A stretch of DNA of 64,000 nt. It comes from Ulvibacterium sp965228935. GTDB lineage: Bacteria > Bacteroidota > Bacteroidia > Flavobacteriales > Flavobacteriaceae. The position numbers and the translations under genes are program-made. The notes under the pieces were generated by a model. That model was given only the letters and a program-made list of their open reading frames with translations. It did no database searches and was not told where the DNA came from. Shown piece by piece: positions 45,618 to 54,110 of this stretch (position 1 is its first letter; each line of letters starts with the position of its first letter). The stretch spans positions 4,712,001 through 4,776,000 of the forward strand of contig NZ_OZ245846.1 of assembly GCF_965228935.1 (NCBI RefSeq), read 5' to 3'.

Positions 45618-46634
45618 ATGGGTTTTGACAATCAATCAATAGGAAACTATGAGGCCAAGGAAAGTCGCTATGACAAAATGCCCTATCGCCGTTGCGGTAG
45701 AAGTGGGCTATTGTTACCGGCTATTTCCGTGGGCCTATGGCACAATTTTGGCCATGCGGACGATTTTACCAATGCACGGGAAATTTTGAGAACCGCCTTT
45801 GACTATGGGATAACGCACTTCGATTTGGCAAACAACTATGGGCCTCCTTATGGTGCCGCTGAAGAAAATTTTGGACGGATCTTTGAGAAGGATTTTCGAC
45901 CCTATCGCGATGAATTGATTATTTCGAGCAAGGCAGGTTGGGATATGTGGCCGGGACCTTACGGAAACTTCGGTTCCAAAAAATACCTGATTGCCAGTCT
46001 TGATCAAAGTTTAAAACGAATGGGACTGGATTACGTCGACATTTTTTATCACCACAGGCCCGATCCAGATACTCCTTTGGAGGAAACCATGGGAGCGTTA
46101 CACCAAATCGTACAACAAGGCAAGGCACTTTATGTGGGTGTTTCCCAATATCCTGCAGAGCTCACACGCCAAGCGGCAGAAATTCTGCAGCAAATGGGTA
46201 CGAAATTGTGCATTCACCAGCCCCGCTACAGTATGATGGATAGATGGGTGGAGAATGGGTTGTTGGATGAACTTGGTAACCAAGGGATCGGGGCCATAGC
46301 ATTTTCTCCATTGGAGCAAGGTATCCTTACGAATAAATATCTAAAAGGAATCCCGGAAGAATCTAGGGCCATTAAAGACGGAAGATACCTTCAGAAAGAA
46401 AAAATTACCGCGGAATTGGTGGATAAAGTACAGCGATTGAATACAATTGCAGGGAAAAGGGGACAAAGTACGGCTCAAATGGCAATCGCCTGGTTATTGA
46501 AGGATGAGCGGATAACTTCTGTTCTGGTCGGTGTCAGTAGCCCCAAACAAATGTTGGATAACGTACAGACCACGGAGAACTTGGAATTCTCCGAAGAAGA
46601 GTTGAACGAAATCGAAAAAATAATCCGTCCGTAA
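45618..46634 (+). CDS. Aldo-keto reductase, YghZ-like
   Basis: NADPH-dependent (beta/alpha)8 reductase of 338 aa in the AKR14/YghZ group (L-glyceraldehyde 3-phosphate or methylglyoxal reduction). The start segment RYDKMPYRRCGRSGLLLPA is typical. Catalytic residues: Asp in HFDLANNYGPP with Tyr, Lys in ISSKAGWDMWPGPYG and His in FYHHRPD. C-terminal cofactor segment LVGVSSPKQMLDN. Confidence 0.9.
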   Translation: MGFDNQSIGNYEAKESRYDKMPYRRCGRSGLLLPAISVGLWHNFGHADDFTNAREILRTAFDYGITHFDLANNYGPPYGAAEENFGRIFEKDFRPYRDELIISSKAGWDMWPGPYGNFGSKKYLIASLDQSLKRMGLDYVDIFYHHRPDPDTPLEETMGALHQIVQQGKALYVGVSQYPAELTRQAAEILQQMGTKLCIHQPRYSMMDRWVENGLLDELGNQGIGAIAFSPLEQGILTNKYLKGIPEESRAIKDGRYLQKEKITAELVDKVQRLNTIAGKRGQSTAQMAIAWLLKDERITSVLVGVSSPKQMLDNVQTTENLEFSEEELNEIEKIIRP

Positions 46635-46757
46635 TACGGTCTCCTTTTTTCAGTTTAAAAAATCGACGAAAGTTCAAGGCAATATCCCATTTTTATAGTT
46701 TTCGGCATGGGTAAATGAACCTACATATCCATGCCGTGCCTAATTCTCTTCAAAAGG

Positions 46758-47387
46758 TTATTGCTCCAAATAGGCCCAGGTAAAATTGGGATGATGCCCG
46801 TTGGCCCTGACCATTTTCACCCATAAGAGGGTCATATGTTCCAAGTGCAAGGCTTGTGATAGGTCGCCAACATCCAAGGTTTCAAATCCCATATCCGAGT
46901 TTAGGGGCAAAACCTGTTTTTTGGCCTCTACATCATTTCCCGCAATAAGCATTACGGGCTTCACATTATAATTTGGGAAATTGGCGTTCATCAGGTTCTC
47001 GTAGCCGTAGATGGTATAGGATTTCACGACTTTGGCATCCGGTGCCCATTCCTGTACTTTCTCGGCACCCGATATTTTGCTTTCCAATCCATGGGAAATT
47101 CCTGCTCCGACCGGATTGGTACAGTCTATCAAAATTTTTCCATGGAATTGTAAGGGCTCCAAGACAGACTGGTTGATTCCAAAAGGTGTGGCCAAAAAAA
47201 CAAGATTTGACCCACTAACCGCTTCTTGAAGGGGCAAGGCCCTAAAATTGGGGTTTTTCTCTTTCGCTTTCCGAACGCTTGAACTATTTACATCGTCGTG
47301 GGCAATGACAATGTCATGTCCCTTTTTTTGCAGGTTATCGGCCAATGCAAATCCTACATTACCGATTCCGATAAATGCCAACTTCAT
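46758..47387 (-). CDS. NADPH-dependent F420 reductase-like oxidoreductase
   Basis: A 209-aa Rossmann protein: AFIGIGNVGFALADNL at the N-terminus, NLVFLATPFG, LIDCTNPVG and VVKSYTIYG follow the F420-dependent NADP reductase family, although Bacteroidota generally do not make F420, so another hydride partner is likely. Lies 94 bp after the DJ-1/PfpI gene on the same strand. Confidence 0.85.
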   Translation of the reverse strand: MKLAFIGIGNVGFALADNLQKKGHDIVIAHDDVNSSSVRKAKEKNPNFRALPLQEAVSGSNLVFLATPFGINQSVLEPLQFHGKILIDCTNPVGAGISHGLESKISGAEKVQEWAPDAKVVKSYTIYGYENLMNANFPNYNVKPVMLIAGNDVEAKKQVLPLNSDMGFETLDVGDLSQALHLEHMTLLWVKMVRANGHHPNFTWAYLEQ

Positions 47388-47481
47388 ATGTATTTATTTT
47401 TTATGCCTGGGTAAAGCATAATTTGAATATATTAAATTACCTCATTCGACCCAATAATTTCAACTATCCTCAAAAATCATG

Positions 47482-48249
47482 TCATCCAACCAACTGCTCA
47501 ATAAGTAATCTTGCCGCCGCTGCACCGGAGTTTTGCTGTTGTCCCGTTATTAAATTTCCATCCGCAATGGCATAGGAAGAAAAGGGTACCGCTACCTTAA
47601 ATTGGGTATTCAATATTTTTTGGGCCTCCTCCTCAATCCTGTAAGGCTGTATTTTTTGGCCCACCGCATCATCGGCGTAGTTTTCCTCGACATCGGAAAA
47701 GCCCGTCCAAGTTTTATCATCAACCAGAAGTGTGCCCTTACTGGTCTTGGCCTCCAATAATAAAGTGGTGGCATGGCAAACTACCGCGCTGGGCTTTCCG
47801 GCTTCATAAAAACCTACAAAAAGTTCTTCCAGTACTTTGTTTCCTTTATAGGTATACATTGGTCCTTGCCCACCCACAAGAAAAATGGCCTGATAATCAT
47901 CTGTATTGACATCGGATAATTTTTTGGTGCCATTCAACAGTTTATTGAACCAATCCAATTGCATGTATCCCAATGAGATAATGTCATGGGCAGAGTAGCC
48001 ACTTGAATCGGTCGGATCCGAGTACGCATCCATTTCTATTTTACCTCCTTCGGTGGAGGCCAGTTCCACTTCATATCCAGCTTCTTGAAAAACATGGAGC
48101 GGGTGTGTCAACTCGGCCGCCCAAAAACCAATGGGCCACCCTGTCTGTTTTGAAATAGTCGGGCTACTCGCTACCATCAAAATCTTGCCTTTGGTCGGCA
48201 TACCATGGGAATGTACATAGGCTTGTACCTCTTTGATTGAATTTGTCAT
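47482..48249 (-). CDS. DJ-1/PfpI-family protein
   Basis: Class I glutamine amidotransferase-like protein, 255 aa. The nucleophile elbow is AVVCHATTLLLEA with the Cys near residue 157, and TGWPIGFWAAELTHP holds the Glu that tunes it. HchA-like glyoxalase III or chaperone activity is plausible. Divergent from the HxlR gene with a 110-bp operator-rich spacer. Confidence 0.88.
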   Translation of the reverse strand: MTNSIKEVQAYVHSHGMPTKGKILMVASSPTISKQTGWPIGFWAAELTHPLHVFQEAGYEVELASTEGGKIEMDAYSDPTDSSGYSAHDIISLGYMQLDWFNKLLNGTKKLSDVNTDDYQAIFLVGGQGPMYTYKGNKVLEELFVGFYEAGKPSAVVCHATTLLLEAKTSKGTLLVDDKTWTGFSDVEENYADDAVGQKIQPYRIEEEAQKILNTQFKVAVPFSSYAIADGNLITGQQQNSGAAAARLLIEQLVG

Positions 48250-48260
48250 TTTTTTATTTT

Positions 48261-48310
48261 TTGGTCAACCAAATTTAGAAGTAATACTTACCTTTGGCAA
48301 TATACTTACC
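48261..48310. promoter_or_regulatory. Divergent promoter/operator between PfpI and HxlR genes
   Basis: Leftward -7 TAAATTTG (plus-strand 48270-48277) with a TTG 20 bases upstream, and rightward -7 TACCTTTG (48289-48296). They are interleaved with a palindrome AAGTAATACTT (48279-48289) and two direct copies of TACTTACC (48285-48292, 48303-48310). AAGTA/TACTT half-sites resemble known HxlR-family operators, so the regulator probably controls both directions. Confidence 0.6.
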
Positions 48311-48359
48311 AAAGAGAGAGGTACTAACTTTTTGGAAAGTGTTAATAAAATAAGGGCCA

Positions 48360-48707
48360 ATGCCAGAATTTTTATATAACAACAAACTGTACTACAACCC
48401 CGTAGAGTTTGCCATGGATAGAATTGGCGGTACTTGGAAGATGCCCATTTTATGGCGATTGAAGAATCGGGTCATGCGATTTGGTGAATTACGCAAGGAT
48501 ATTCCCCATATTACGGACAAAATGTTGACTTCCCAACTGCGACAACTGGAGGCGGAGGGCTTTGTACATCGGGAAGTCTATCCCGTAGTCCCGCCCAAGG
48601 TGGAGTATTCCATTACACCCAAAGGCAAGACGGCCATTCCCATTATAGAAACGATTAGGAATTATGGGCTTGAGCTGATGCGAAAGGAGGGGATACAAAC
48701 TAAATAG
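48360..48707 (+). CDS. HxlR-family regulator without cysteine
   Basis: A 115-aa winged-helix regulator: NPVEFAMDRIGGTWKMPILW, RFGELRKDIPHITDKMLTSQL and VEYSITPKGK are the HxlR landmarks. Most redox-sensing members have a Cys just before PVE; here it is Asn13, and the whole protein contains no Cys, so thiol sensing is excluded. It likely binds a small ligand or responds by its level. Operator candidates lie upstream. Confidence 0.9.
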   Translation: MPEFLYNNKLYYNPVEFAMDRIGGTWKMPILWRLKNRVMRFGELRKDIPHITDKMLTSQLRQLEAEGFVHREVYPVVPPKVEYSITPKGKTAIPIIETIRNYGLELMRKEGIQTK

Positions 48708-48727
48708 AATAAAATACGTATAATGTC

Positions 48728-49558
48728 ATGAAAACTACCTTTGTACAGATTTCAGTTGGTGTATGCTTAGTTTTAGCTTGTAAAGATCAACCCCGTTCCG
48801 AAAAAGCAAACTCCGTTACAAATGAACACCAAGTTTCCTTTAATCAAGTTGTTGACCTCACCCACGTCTTTTCGGAGGAGACCGTATATTGGGTTACTGC
48901 CAAGGAATTTGAATTTGATGTCGTAGCCCAGGGAGAAACGGATAAAGGGTACTACTATGCAGCAAACAATTTTGCAACGGCCGAGCATGGTGGAACACAT
49001 ATAGATGCCCCTATCCATTTTTCCGAAAAGGGACAGACCGTTGATGAGATTCCACTCAATAATTTAATGGGCGATGCCATTAAGATCGATATCTCATCAA
49101 AAGCTATGGGAAATCCGGATTATCAAATAGGAATTGAAGACTTCATGGATTGGGAGAAAGAAAAAGACATCCAAATTCCGGATGGAAGCATTGTGTTGCT
49201 CGAAACGGGTTTTTCAAGGTTTTATCCTGACAAAATGAAGTACTTGGGTACGGATCAGCGTGGTGAAGAGGCAGTTCAATTGCTCCATTTCCCGGGACTG
49301 TCCCCGGAAGCCGCGCAATGGTTGGTAGATAATCGAAAAATAAAGTCGATTGGAATCGATACACCGAGTATCGATTATGGTCAATCCCAATATTTTAAGA
49401 GTCATGTAATCCTCCTGGGCCAAAACATTCCTGCTTTCGAAAACTTGACAAATCTGGATAAACTGCCGGAAACAGGATTTAAGATAATTGCCTTACCGAT
49501 GAAAATAAAGCAAGGAAGTGGCGCACCATTACGAATCGTTGCTTTATTGGATAATTGA
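48728..49558 (+). CDS. Cyclase-family (kynurenine formamidase-like) lipoprotein
   Basis: Metal-dependent hydrolase of 276 aa. The N-terminus ends LVLAC, a lipobox, so it is predicted to be lipid-anchored. The family signature HGGTHIDAPIHF (metal ligands) is followed by DGSIVLLETGFSR and IGIDTPSIDYGQSQ. Acts on amide or cyclic substrates; which one is unknown. Starts 20 bp after the HxlR gene, so probably under its control. Confidence 0.87.
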   Translation: MKTTFVQISVGVCLVLACKDQPRSEKANSVTNEHQVSFNQVVDLTHVFSEETVYWVTAKEFEFDVVAQGETDKGYYYAANNFATAEHGGTHIDAPIHFSEKGQTVDEIPLNNLMGDAIKIDISSKAMGNPDYQIGIEDFMDWEKEKDIQIPDGSIVLLETGFSRFYPDKMKYLGTDQRGEEAVQLLHFPGLSPEAAQWLVDNRKIKSIGIDTPSIDYGQSQYFKSHVILLGQNIPAFENLTNLDKLPETGFKIIALPMKIKQGSGAPLRIVALLDN

Positions 49559-49646
49559 TCATAAAGACTTAAAGCCCACAAATGGGTATAAAAAAATTCA
49601 TCTATTTTTATCCCGTTTTACTCTTGGGCAAAATCGGAAACGATAG

Positions 49647-50186
49647 ATGCAAAGTAATGGAATACCAACCCCATCATACAAAATGGAAGAAGTTGAAGAA
49701 ATTATCCAAAGTTTGGGCTTAAAACCGCATCCAGAGGGTGGTTATTTTAAGGAGACCTACAGAAGTGAAGGTACCATAGATCCAAAGAACTTAGGCGATG
49801 CCTATTCAGGATCGCGCAACTATGCCACCGGTATCTATTTTCTCCTTACTTCCAAAACGTTTTCCGCTTTTCACAAAATTCAACAGGATGAAATTTGGCA
49901 CTTCTATAAAGGCTCCCCGATACAGCTGCATATGATTTCACCAAATGGTGATTACTCCAATGTGCGAATCGGCAACGATTTTAAAAAGGGAGAGCGACCT
50001 CAATTTACGGTGCCTGGAGCATATTGGTTTGCAGCGGAGACTTTCAATAAAGGGGCATATTCCCTAATGGGATGTACCGTTTCCCCGGGATTTGATTTTG
50101 AGGATTTTGTCCTTGCCGATCGGCAAAGTTTACTATCCCAATTTCCGCAACACAATGAAATCATATCCAGATTTACCAGGGTATAG
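49647..50186 (+). CDS. DUF985 cupin protein
   Basis: A 179-aa beta-barrel protein with the DUF985 signature LKPHPEGGYFKETYRS and HFYKGSPIQLHM; YWFAAETF and LMGCTVSPGFDFEDF close the fold. The ATG at 49647 is used; one at 49683 (MEEVEEI) would also fit the family. Related proteins act on sugar nucleotides or oxidised ligands; function open. Confidence 0.85.
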   Translation: MQSNGIPTPSYKMEEVEEIIQSLGLKPHPEGGYFKETYRSEGTIDPKNLGDAYSGSRNYATGIYFLLTSKTFSAFHKIQQDEIWHFYKGSPIQLHMISPNGDYSNVRIGNDFKKGERPQFTVPGAYWFAAETFNKGAYSLMGCTVSPGFDFEDFVLADRQSLLSQFPQHNEIISRFTRV

Positions 50187-50209
50187 TTCGTAACAAATTT
50201 TGATATGAT

Positions 50210-50638
50210 ATGGCAAAAGTTTTGACCTTTCTATTTTGTTTGAGTATGGTGATGGTTTCCTGTCGTGAAAGCGGTTCAGGGAAAATCGAGGTATTTACTT
50301 TGGCCGATACGAACAAGAGTTGGGATGGGAACCAACTTCCGGAATACCCGGAAGGCCAACCTCATATAAAAATCTTGAAATTCATTATTCCTCCCAAGAC
50401 CCAATTACCTCCCCATGAACATCATGTTATCAATGCGGGTGTATTGCTTCGCGGAGAACTTACTGTGGTGGATGAAAACAACAATACCCTGCATCTAAAA
50501 GCTGGTGATCCCATTGTGGAATTGGTCAATACCATTCATTATGGAAAAAACGAAGGTACCGAGCCTGCCGAGATTATTGTTTTTTATGCCGGGGCCAAGG
50601 ACATTCCCATTACGGTAATGAAGGAGATGAAAAACTGA
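50210..50638 (+). CDS. Cupin-domain lipoprotein
   Basis: A 142-aa protein with a lipobox MVSC near residue 18 and a single cupin barrel (PPHEHHVINAGVLLRGELTV with metal-binding His residues, then LKAGDPIVELVNTIHYGKN). Periplasmic. Likely co-expressed with the DUF985 gene 24 bp upstream. Confidence 0.85.
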   Translation: MAKVLTFLFCLSMVMVSCRESGSGKIEVFTLADTNKSWDGNQLPEYPEGQPHIKILKFIIPPKTQLPPHEHHVINAGVLLRGELTVVDENNNTLHLKAGDPIVELVNTIHYGKNEGTEPAEIIVFYAGAKDIPITVMKEMKN

Positions 50639-50793
50639 TACACCGAAAGTGTCGACTTCACAATCATTTGCCCAAAATGCCGGTACAAGACTACATTTCG
50701 AAAGTCCATGAAATGGATTGGATATAAGATTTTAGTTCCCCAAAGGGCATCTTATTGACATTTCGGTTTCGTCAAAAACTGAGGAATAATCCT

Positions 50794-51234
50794 CTAAAAT
50801 TGTTCGAGCAAAAAATTGATCAAATCCGTGGTCGTAACGATTCCCACCAACTTTCCATCATCCACAACGGGAATCGCATGAAATTCCCTATCGGATAGAA
50901 TTTCGGCAACCTCTTGCACAGTAGCCGTTGAAGGAACACTGATCAAGGTTTTGGCCATAACCTGTCCTATCGTAAACATATTATAGACCATGGTTTCCAC
51001 ATATTCGTCATCATCATCAACGGCATCGGCAAAACTAATCCGTAAAAGATCGGTATAGCTCAACATTCCTATGATTTCCTCTCCAGAAACCACTGGGATA
51101 TGCCTAATGCGGTGCTTTTTGAAAAGACGCTCCGCAGTTTCCAAATTATCTGCATTGTTCAGGGTAATAACGTTCTTGGTCATTATTACCGATACGGGTG
51201 TTTGCTTTTTCATCTCCTCAGGTTTAAAAATCAT
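50794..51234 (-). CDS. Tandem CBS-domain protein
   Basis: A 146-aa protein with two CBS motifs: VSVIMTKNVITLN...HIPVVSGEEIIGMLSYTDLL and VMAKTLISVPSTATVQEVAE...HAIPVVDDGKLVGIVTTTDL, joined by an acidic DDDDE loop. Such pairs bind adenosine nucleotides. Start taken at the ATG at 51234; a TTG at 51252 and an ATG at 51213 are possible. Confidence 0.85.
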   Translation of the reverse strand: MIFKPEEMKKQTPVSVIMTKNVITLNNADNLETAERLFKKHRIRHIPVVSGEEIIGMLSYTDLLRISFADAVDDDDEYVETMVYNMFTIGQVMAKTLISVPSTATVQEVAEILSDREFHAIPVVDDGKLVGIVTTTDLINFLLEQF

Positions 51235-51433
51235 TTTAAAGATAGAGTTCAAAACCCCTAAAAAGTATGATAAAAGTCATTAACCATTGAGATGCGAAAC
51301 GATATTTTTGCAAAACCCAAAAAGTATTTCAACACCTGGCCCAGGGAATAATCCTTTACAAGTTCGTGTCGTCAAACGATTTCTAAAAAAAGGAAAGAAA
51401 AGATATTCTTTCGGGGGCTTCGTAACTTAACTC

Positions 51434-53002
51434 TTATTTGGCAACGTTTACGGATCGAGTTTCGCGAATTACGGTTATCTTCACTTGCCCTGGATAAGTC
51501 ATGTCCGTTTGAATTTTTTGCGAAATCTCAAACGACAGCTGTGCGGCCTTATCATCACTCACTTTTTCACTCTCCACAATCACACGAAGCTCCCTACCTG
51601 CTTGTATGGCATATGCTTTTTGGACACCTCCAAAACCGAAGGCGATGTCCTCCAAGTCCTTAAGCCGCTGTATATAGGAATCCAATACTTGCCTACGTGC
51701 ACCGGGCCTTGCCCCGCTAATGGCATCGCATACCTGGACTATAGGGGAGATAAGTGTTTTCATTTCCACCTCGTCATGGTGGGCTCCAATGGCATTGCAA
51801 ACATCCGATTTTTCACCAAACTTCTCGGCCCATTGCATTCCCAAAATAGCATGTGGCGTCTCTATTTCCGCCTCGGTATTCGGTACTTTACCAATATCAT
51901 GCAATAGTCCCGCTCTTTTGGCCAATTTTGGATTGAGTCCCAATTCAGCAGCCATTACGCCGCAAAGTTTGGCGACCTCCCTGGAATGTTGCAGTAAATT
52001 CTGACCATAGGAAGATCTGTACTTCATTCTCCCCACTGCTTTTATTAATTCAGGATGCAATCCATGGATTCCTAAATCAATGACCGTGCGCTTGCCTACT
52101 TCTACTATTTCCTGTTCTATTTGTTTTTCCGTCTTTTTTACGATCTCCTCGATCCGTGCCGGATGTATACGACCATCCGTTACCAATTTATGAAGGGACA
52201 ATCTTGCCACCTCCCGTCGTACGGAGTCAAAACAGGATAATATAATGGCTTCCGGGGTATCATCTACAATGATTTCTACCCCTGTGGCAGATTCCAAGGC
52301 CCTGATGTTCCTACCTTCCCTACCAATAATCCGACCTTTTACATCATCGGATTCCAAGTTAAATACAGAAACGCAATTCTCCACCGCTTCTTCCGTACCT
52401 ATACGTTGAATCGTATTTATGACAATCTTCTTTGCTTCCTGTTGCGCCGTTAATTTGGCCTCTTCCAAAGTGGTCTGCATATAGGCCATAGCATCGGTCT
52501 TGGCTGTTTCCTTCAGGGATTCCAATAATTGGCTTTTTGCCTCTTCGGCCGAAAGACCGGAAATAACCTCTAACTGCTGAACTTGGTTTTTATGTAATTT
52601 TTCAAGTTCTGATTGCTTTTTTTCATAAAACTCGGTCTTATGATGCACATCCTTTATCTTCCTTTCAAGTTGCTCGTTGAGTTTTTTGTTCCTTGCCAAC
52701 TCATTGCTTACCTGGGATTCCTTGTCACGGGTCCGCTTTTCCGCTTCCGCAATTTTTTTGTTCTTGTTGATAATAACCTTTTCATGCTCCGCCTTAAGCT
52801 CTAGGAATTTTTCCTTGGCCTGGAAAATCTTATCCTTTTTAATGGTCTCCCCTTCCAATTTGGAATCCTTTATAATAGATGAGGCCTCTCTTTTGGCATT
52901 GGCCATGGTCTTGGAAGCCTTGCCTTTTTCCATAAACTTGGCTATTACAAAGCCTACAATGAGGCCAACGATTCCGGTAATTATTGCCGTAGTGATATCC
53001 AT
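51434..53002 (-). CDS. rny: Ribonuclease Y
   Basis: Membrane-anchored endoribonuclease, 522 aa. One N-terminal helix (TTAIITGIVGLIVGFVIAKF), a long coiled coil (about residues 30-200), a KH domain with GRIIGREGRNIRALE, and an HD domain with GLLHDIGK and IGAHHDEVEM. Central in mRNA turnover. It lies downstream of the 6S RNA gene on the same strand. Confidence 0.95.
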   Translation of the reverse strand: MDITTAIITGIVGLIVGFVIAKFMEKGKASKTMANAKREASSIIKDSKLEGETIKKDKIFQAKEKFLELKAEHEKVIINKNKKIAEAEKRTRDKESQVSNELARNKKLNEQLERKIKDVHHKTEFYEKKQSELEKLHKNQVQQLEVISGLSAEEAKSQLLESLKETAKTDAMAYMQTTLEEAKLTAQQEAKKIVINTIQRIGTEEAVENCVSVFNLESDDVKGRIIGREGRNIRALESATGVEIIVDDTPEAIILSCFDSVRREVARLSLHKLVTDGRIHPARIEEIVKKTEKQIEQEIVEVGKRTVIDLGIHGLHPELIKAVGRMKYRSSYGQNLLQHSREVAKLCGVMAAELGLNPKLAKRAGLLHDIGKVPNTEAEIETPHAILGMQWAEKFGEKSDVCNAIGAHHDEVEMKTLISPIVQVCDAISGARPGARRQVLDSYIQRLKDLEDIAFGFGGVQKAYAIQAGRELRVIVESEKVSDDKAAQLSFEISQKIQTDMTYPGQVKITVIRETRSVNVAK

Positions 53003-53316
53003 AGTATCGAAAATTAAAATTGTTAATCCGTTTGTATAAAAAACGGAGTCCGCCCCGAAGCGAAATTAATGTAACCGACGACCTTGATGAATAATAATGT
53101 TATCATCCATGGCGGTTTCATTTATAAAAAAAGCCCACATTGGAGAAGTTTTGTACAAACTCCTATAAACAAGTTTAGGGCTAACAGACTGCTCAAGGAT
53201 CCTTATACTAGTAAGGCCTGCTTTTACAACCTAAACTCACCCTTTTCAAACAAATTAGTGTTGAGTTCGTCAAAAGATAATACCAATGTGGGCAGTAACT
53301 ATATATTTAAAAGAAC
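53003..53316. other. 314-bp gap: 6S RNA gene and rny leader
   Basis: Holds the 6S RNA (about 53124-53295). Between it and the rny start lies a stem CCGTTT/AAACGG on the minus strand at about 53028-53046, possibly in the rny leader. No other gene. Confidence 0.6.
53124..53295 (-). ncRNA. ssrS: 6S RNA (Bacteroidota/6S-Flavo-like)
   Basis: On the minus strand the transcript would begin near GCCCACATTGG (plus 53293-53283) and end with the exact complement CCAATGTGGGC (53143-53133) followed by seven T residues. Inside, AGTTTAGG and CCTAAACT (plus 53172-53179 and 53230-53237) pair, and CCTTACTAGTATAAGG forms the apical hairpin, giving a long interrupted rod of about 170 nt. This closed-rod form plus location between zapA and rny is the usual setting of 6S RNA, which binds RNA polymerase by mimicking an open promoter. 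Ends are approximate. Confidence 0.78.
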
Positions 53317-53613
53317 TTATTTTAAGCTTAGTTTGGAATTTACCAGATCATCCAACGCCCTTAGGCGTTCTTTGGCCTTCTTGGTGCCTTCCGATTGATC
53401 AATGCCCCTTTGCTCTATTTTCGAGGCAAATTGTAGGGCACACATGGCCAGCACATCTTGCTTATCCCGTACGGCATAGTTTTGCTCAAACTTCTTGGCC
53501 AGTTGTTCAATATTTTTGGCTGCCTTTCGCAGTCCCTCCTCTTGGGAAGGGTCTATCGTTAAGGGATATACCCTATCTGCAATCGAAAGTTTGATCTTTA
53601 GCCTTTCCTGCAT
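53317..53613 (-). CDS. zapA: Cell division protein ZapA
   Basis: A 98-aa FtsZ-ring stabiliser: an N-terminal beta domain (LKIKLSIADRVYPLTIDPSQ), then EEGLRKAAKNIEQLAKKF and a long coiled-coil helix. Gene order zapA - 6S RNA - rny supports the call. 15 bp after the zapB-like gene. Confidence 0.92.
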   Translation of the reverse strand: MQERLKIKLSIADRVYPLTIDPSQEEGLRKAAKNIEQLAKKFEQNYAVRDKQDVLAMCALQFASKIEQRGIDQSEGTKKAKERLRALDDLVNSKLSLK

Positions 53614-53628
53614 TATAATTTTTGAGCA

Positions 53629-53931
53629 TTATTCCGCGAGTTGGGCGATACAATGATCCAACTCCCGGATTAATGTGTTTATCTTAAGCTTAGCTTCTGT
53701 TTTATTTGTATTACTGCCCAGCATTGAATTAGCAAGTTTTAGCGAATTGTATTTCTCCTGCCATTCCGCGACGGAATCCACAACACGATCCCTATCGTTT
53801 CTTACGGCTAGCAATTCATTTTCAAGCTTTGAATTGGCTTGCTGGAGTAATTCCATTTTGTGCAACAACTTGCTAATTTTGTTCTCCAAGGAATCAACAA
53901 TTTGTACCAATTCGCTCATGTAGCTATTCAA
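53629..53931 (-). CDS. ZapB-like coiled-coil protein
   Basis: A 100-aa protein, almost entirely heptad coiled coil (VQIVDSLENKISKLLHKM, LQQANSKLENELLAVRNDRD). No catalytic motifs. Placed immediately before zapA in one operon, it likely partners ZapA at the division ring; the ZapB name is by context, as coiled coils align weakly. Confidence 0.78.
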   Translation of the reverse strand: MNSYMSELVQIVDSLENKISKLLHKMELLQQANSKLENELLAVRNDRDRVVDSVAEWQEKYNSLKLANSMLGSNTNKTEAKLKINTLIRELDHCIAQLAE

Positions 53932-53942
53932 TGCATGTTACA

Positions 53943-53973
53943 CAAAGTTAACATACATCTAACGACTTAGCAA
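53943..53973 (-). promoter_or_regulatory. Promoter TTG-N20-TAACTTTG for zapB-zapA-6S
   Basis: On the minus strand, TTG (plus 53973-53971), 20 bases, then TAACTTTG (plus 53950-53943), ending 11 bp before the zapB-like ATG. This is the cleanest full match to the Bacteroidota -33/-7 consensus in the window. Confidence 0.78.
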
Positions 53974-54110
53974 TACTTTTTTCAATTATTCTTGAAGTAA
54001 TACTTTAATTGGTCATAAATCGTTGAGTACTATGGAACGTCCATATTTGAATCGATGAGCTTTCAGGGATTCAAAGCGATTAATTACTTTCGTACCCACA
54101 TTATTATGCT

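Noticed and set aside
51303..51310. Plus-strand TATTTTTG box antisense to rny 3' end
   Set aside because: No -33 element and no gene downstream; probably chance in AT-rich DNA.
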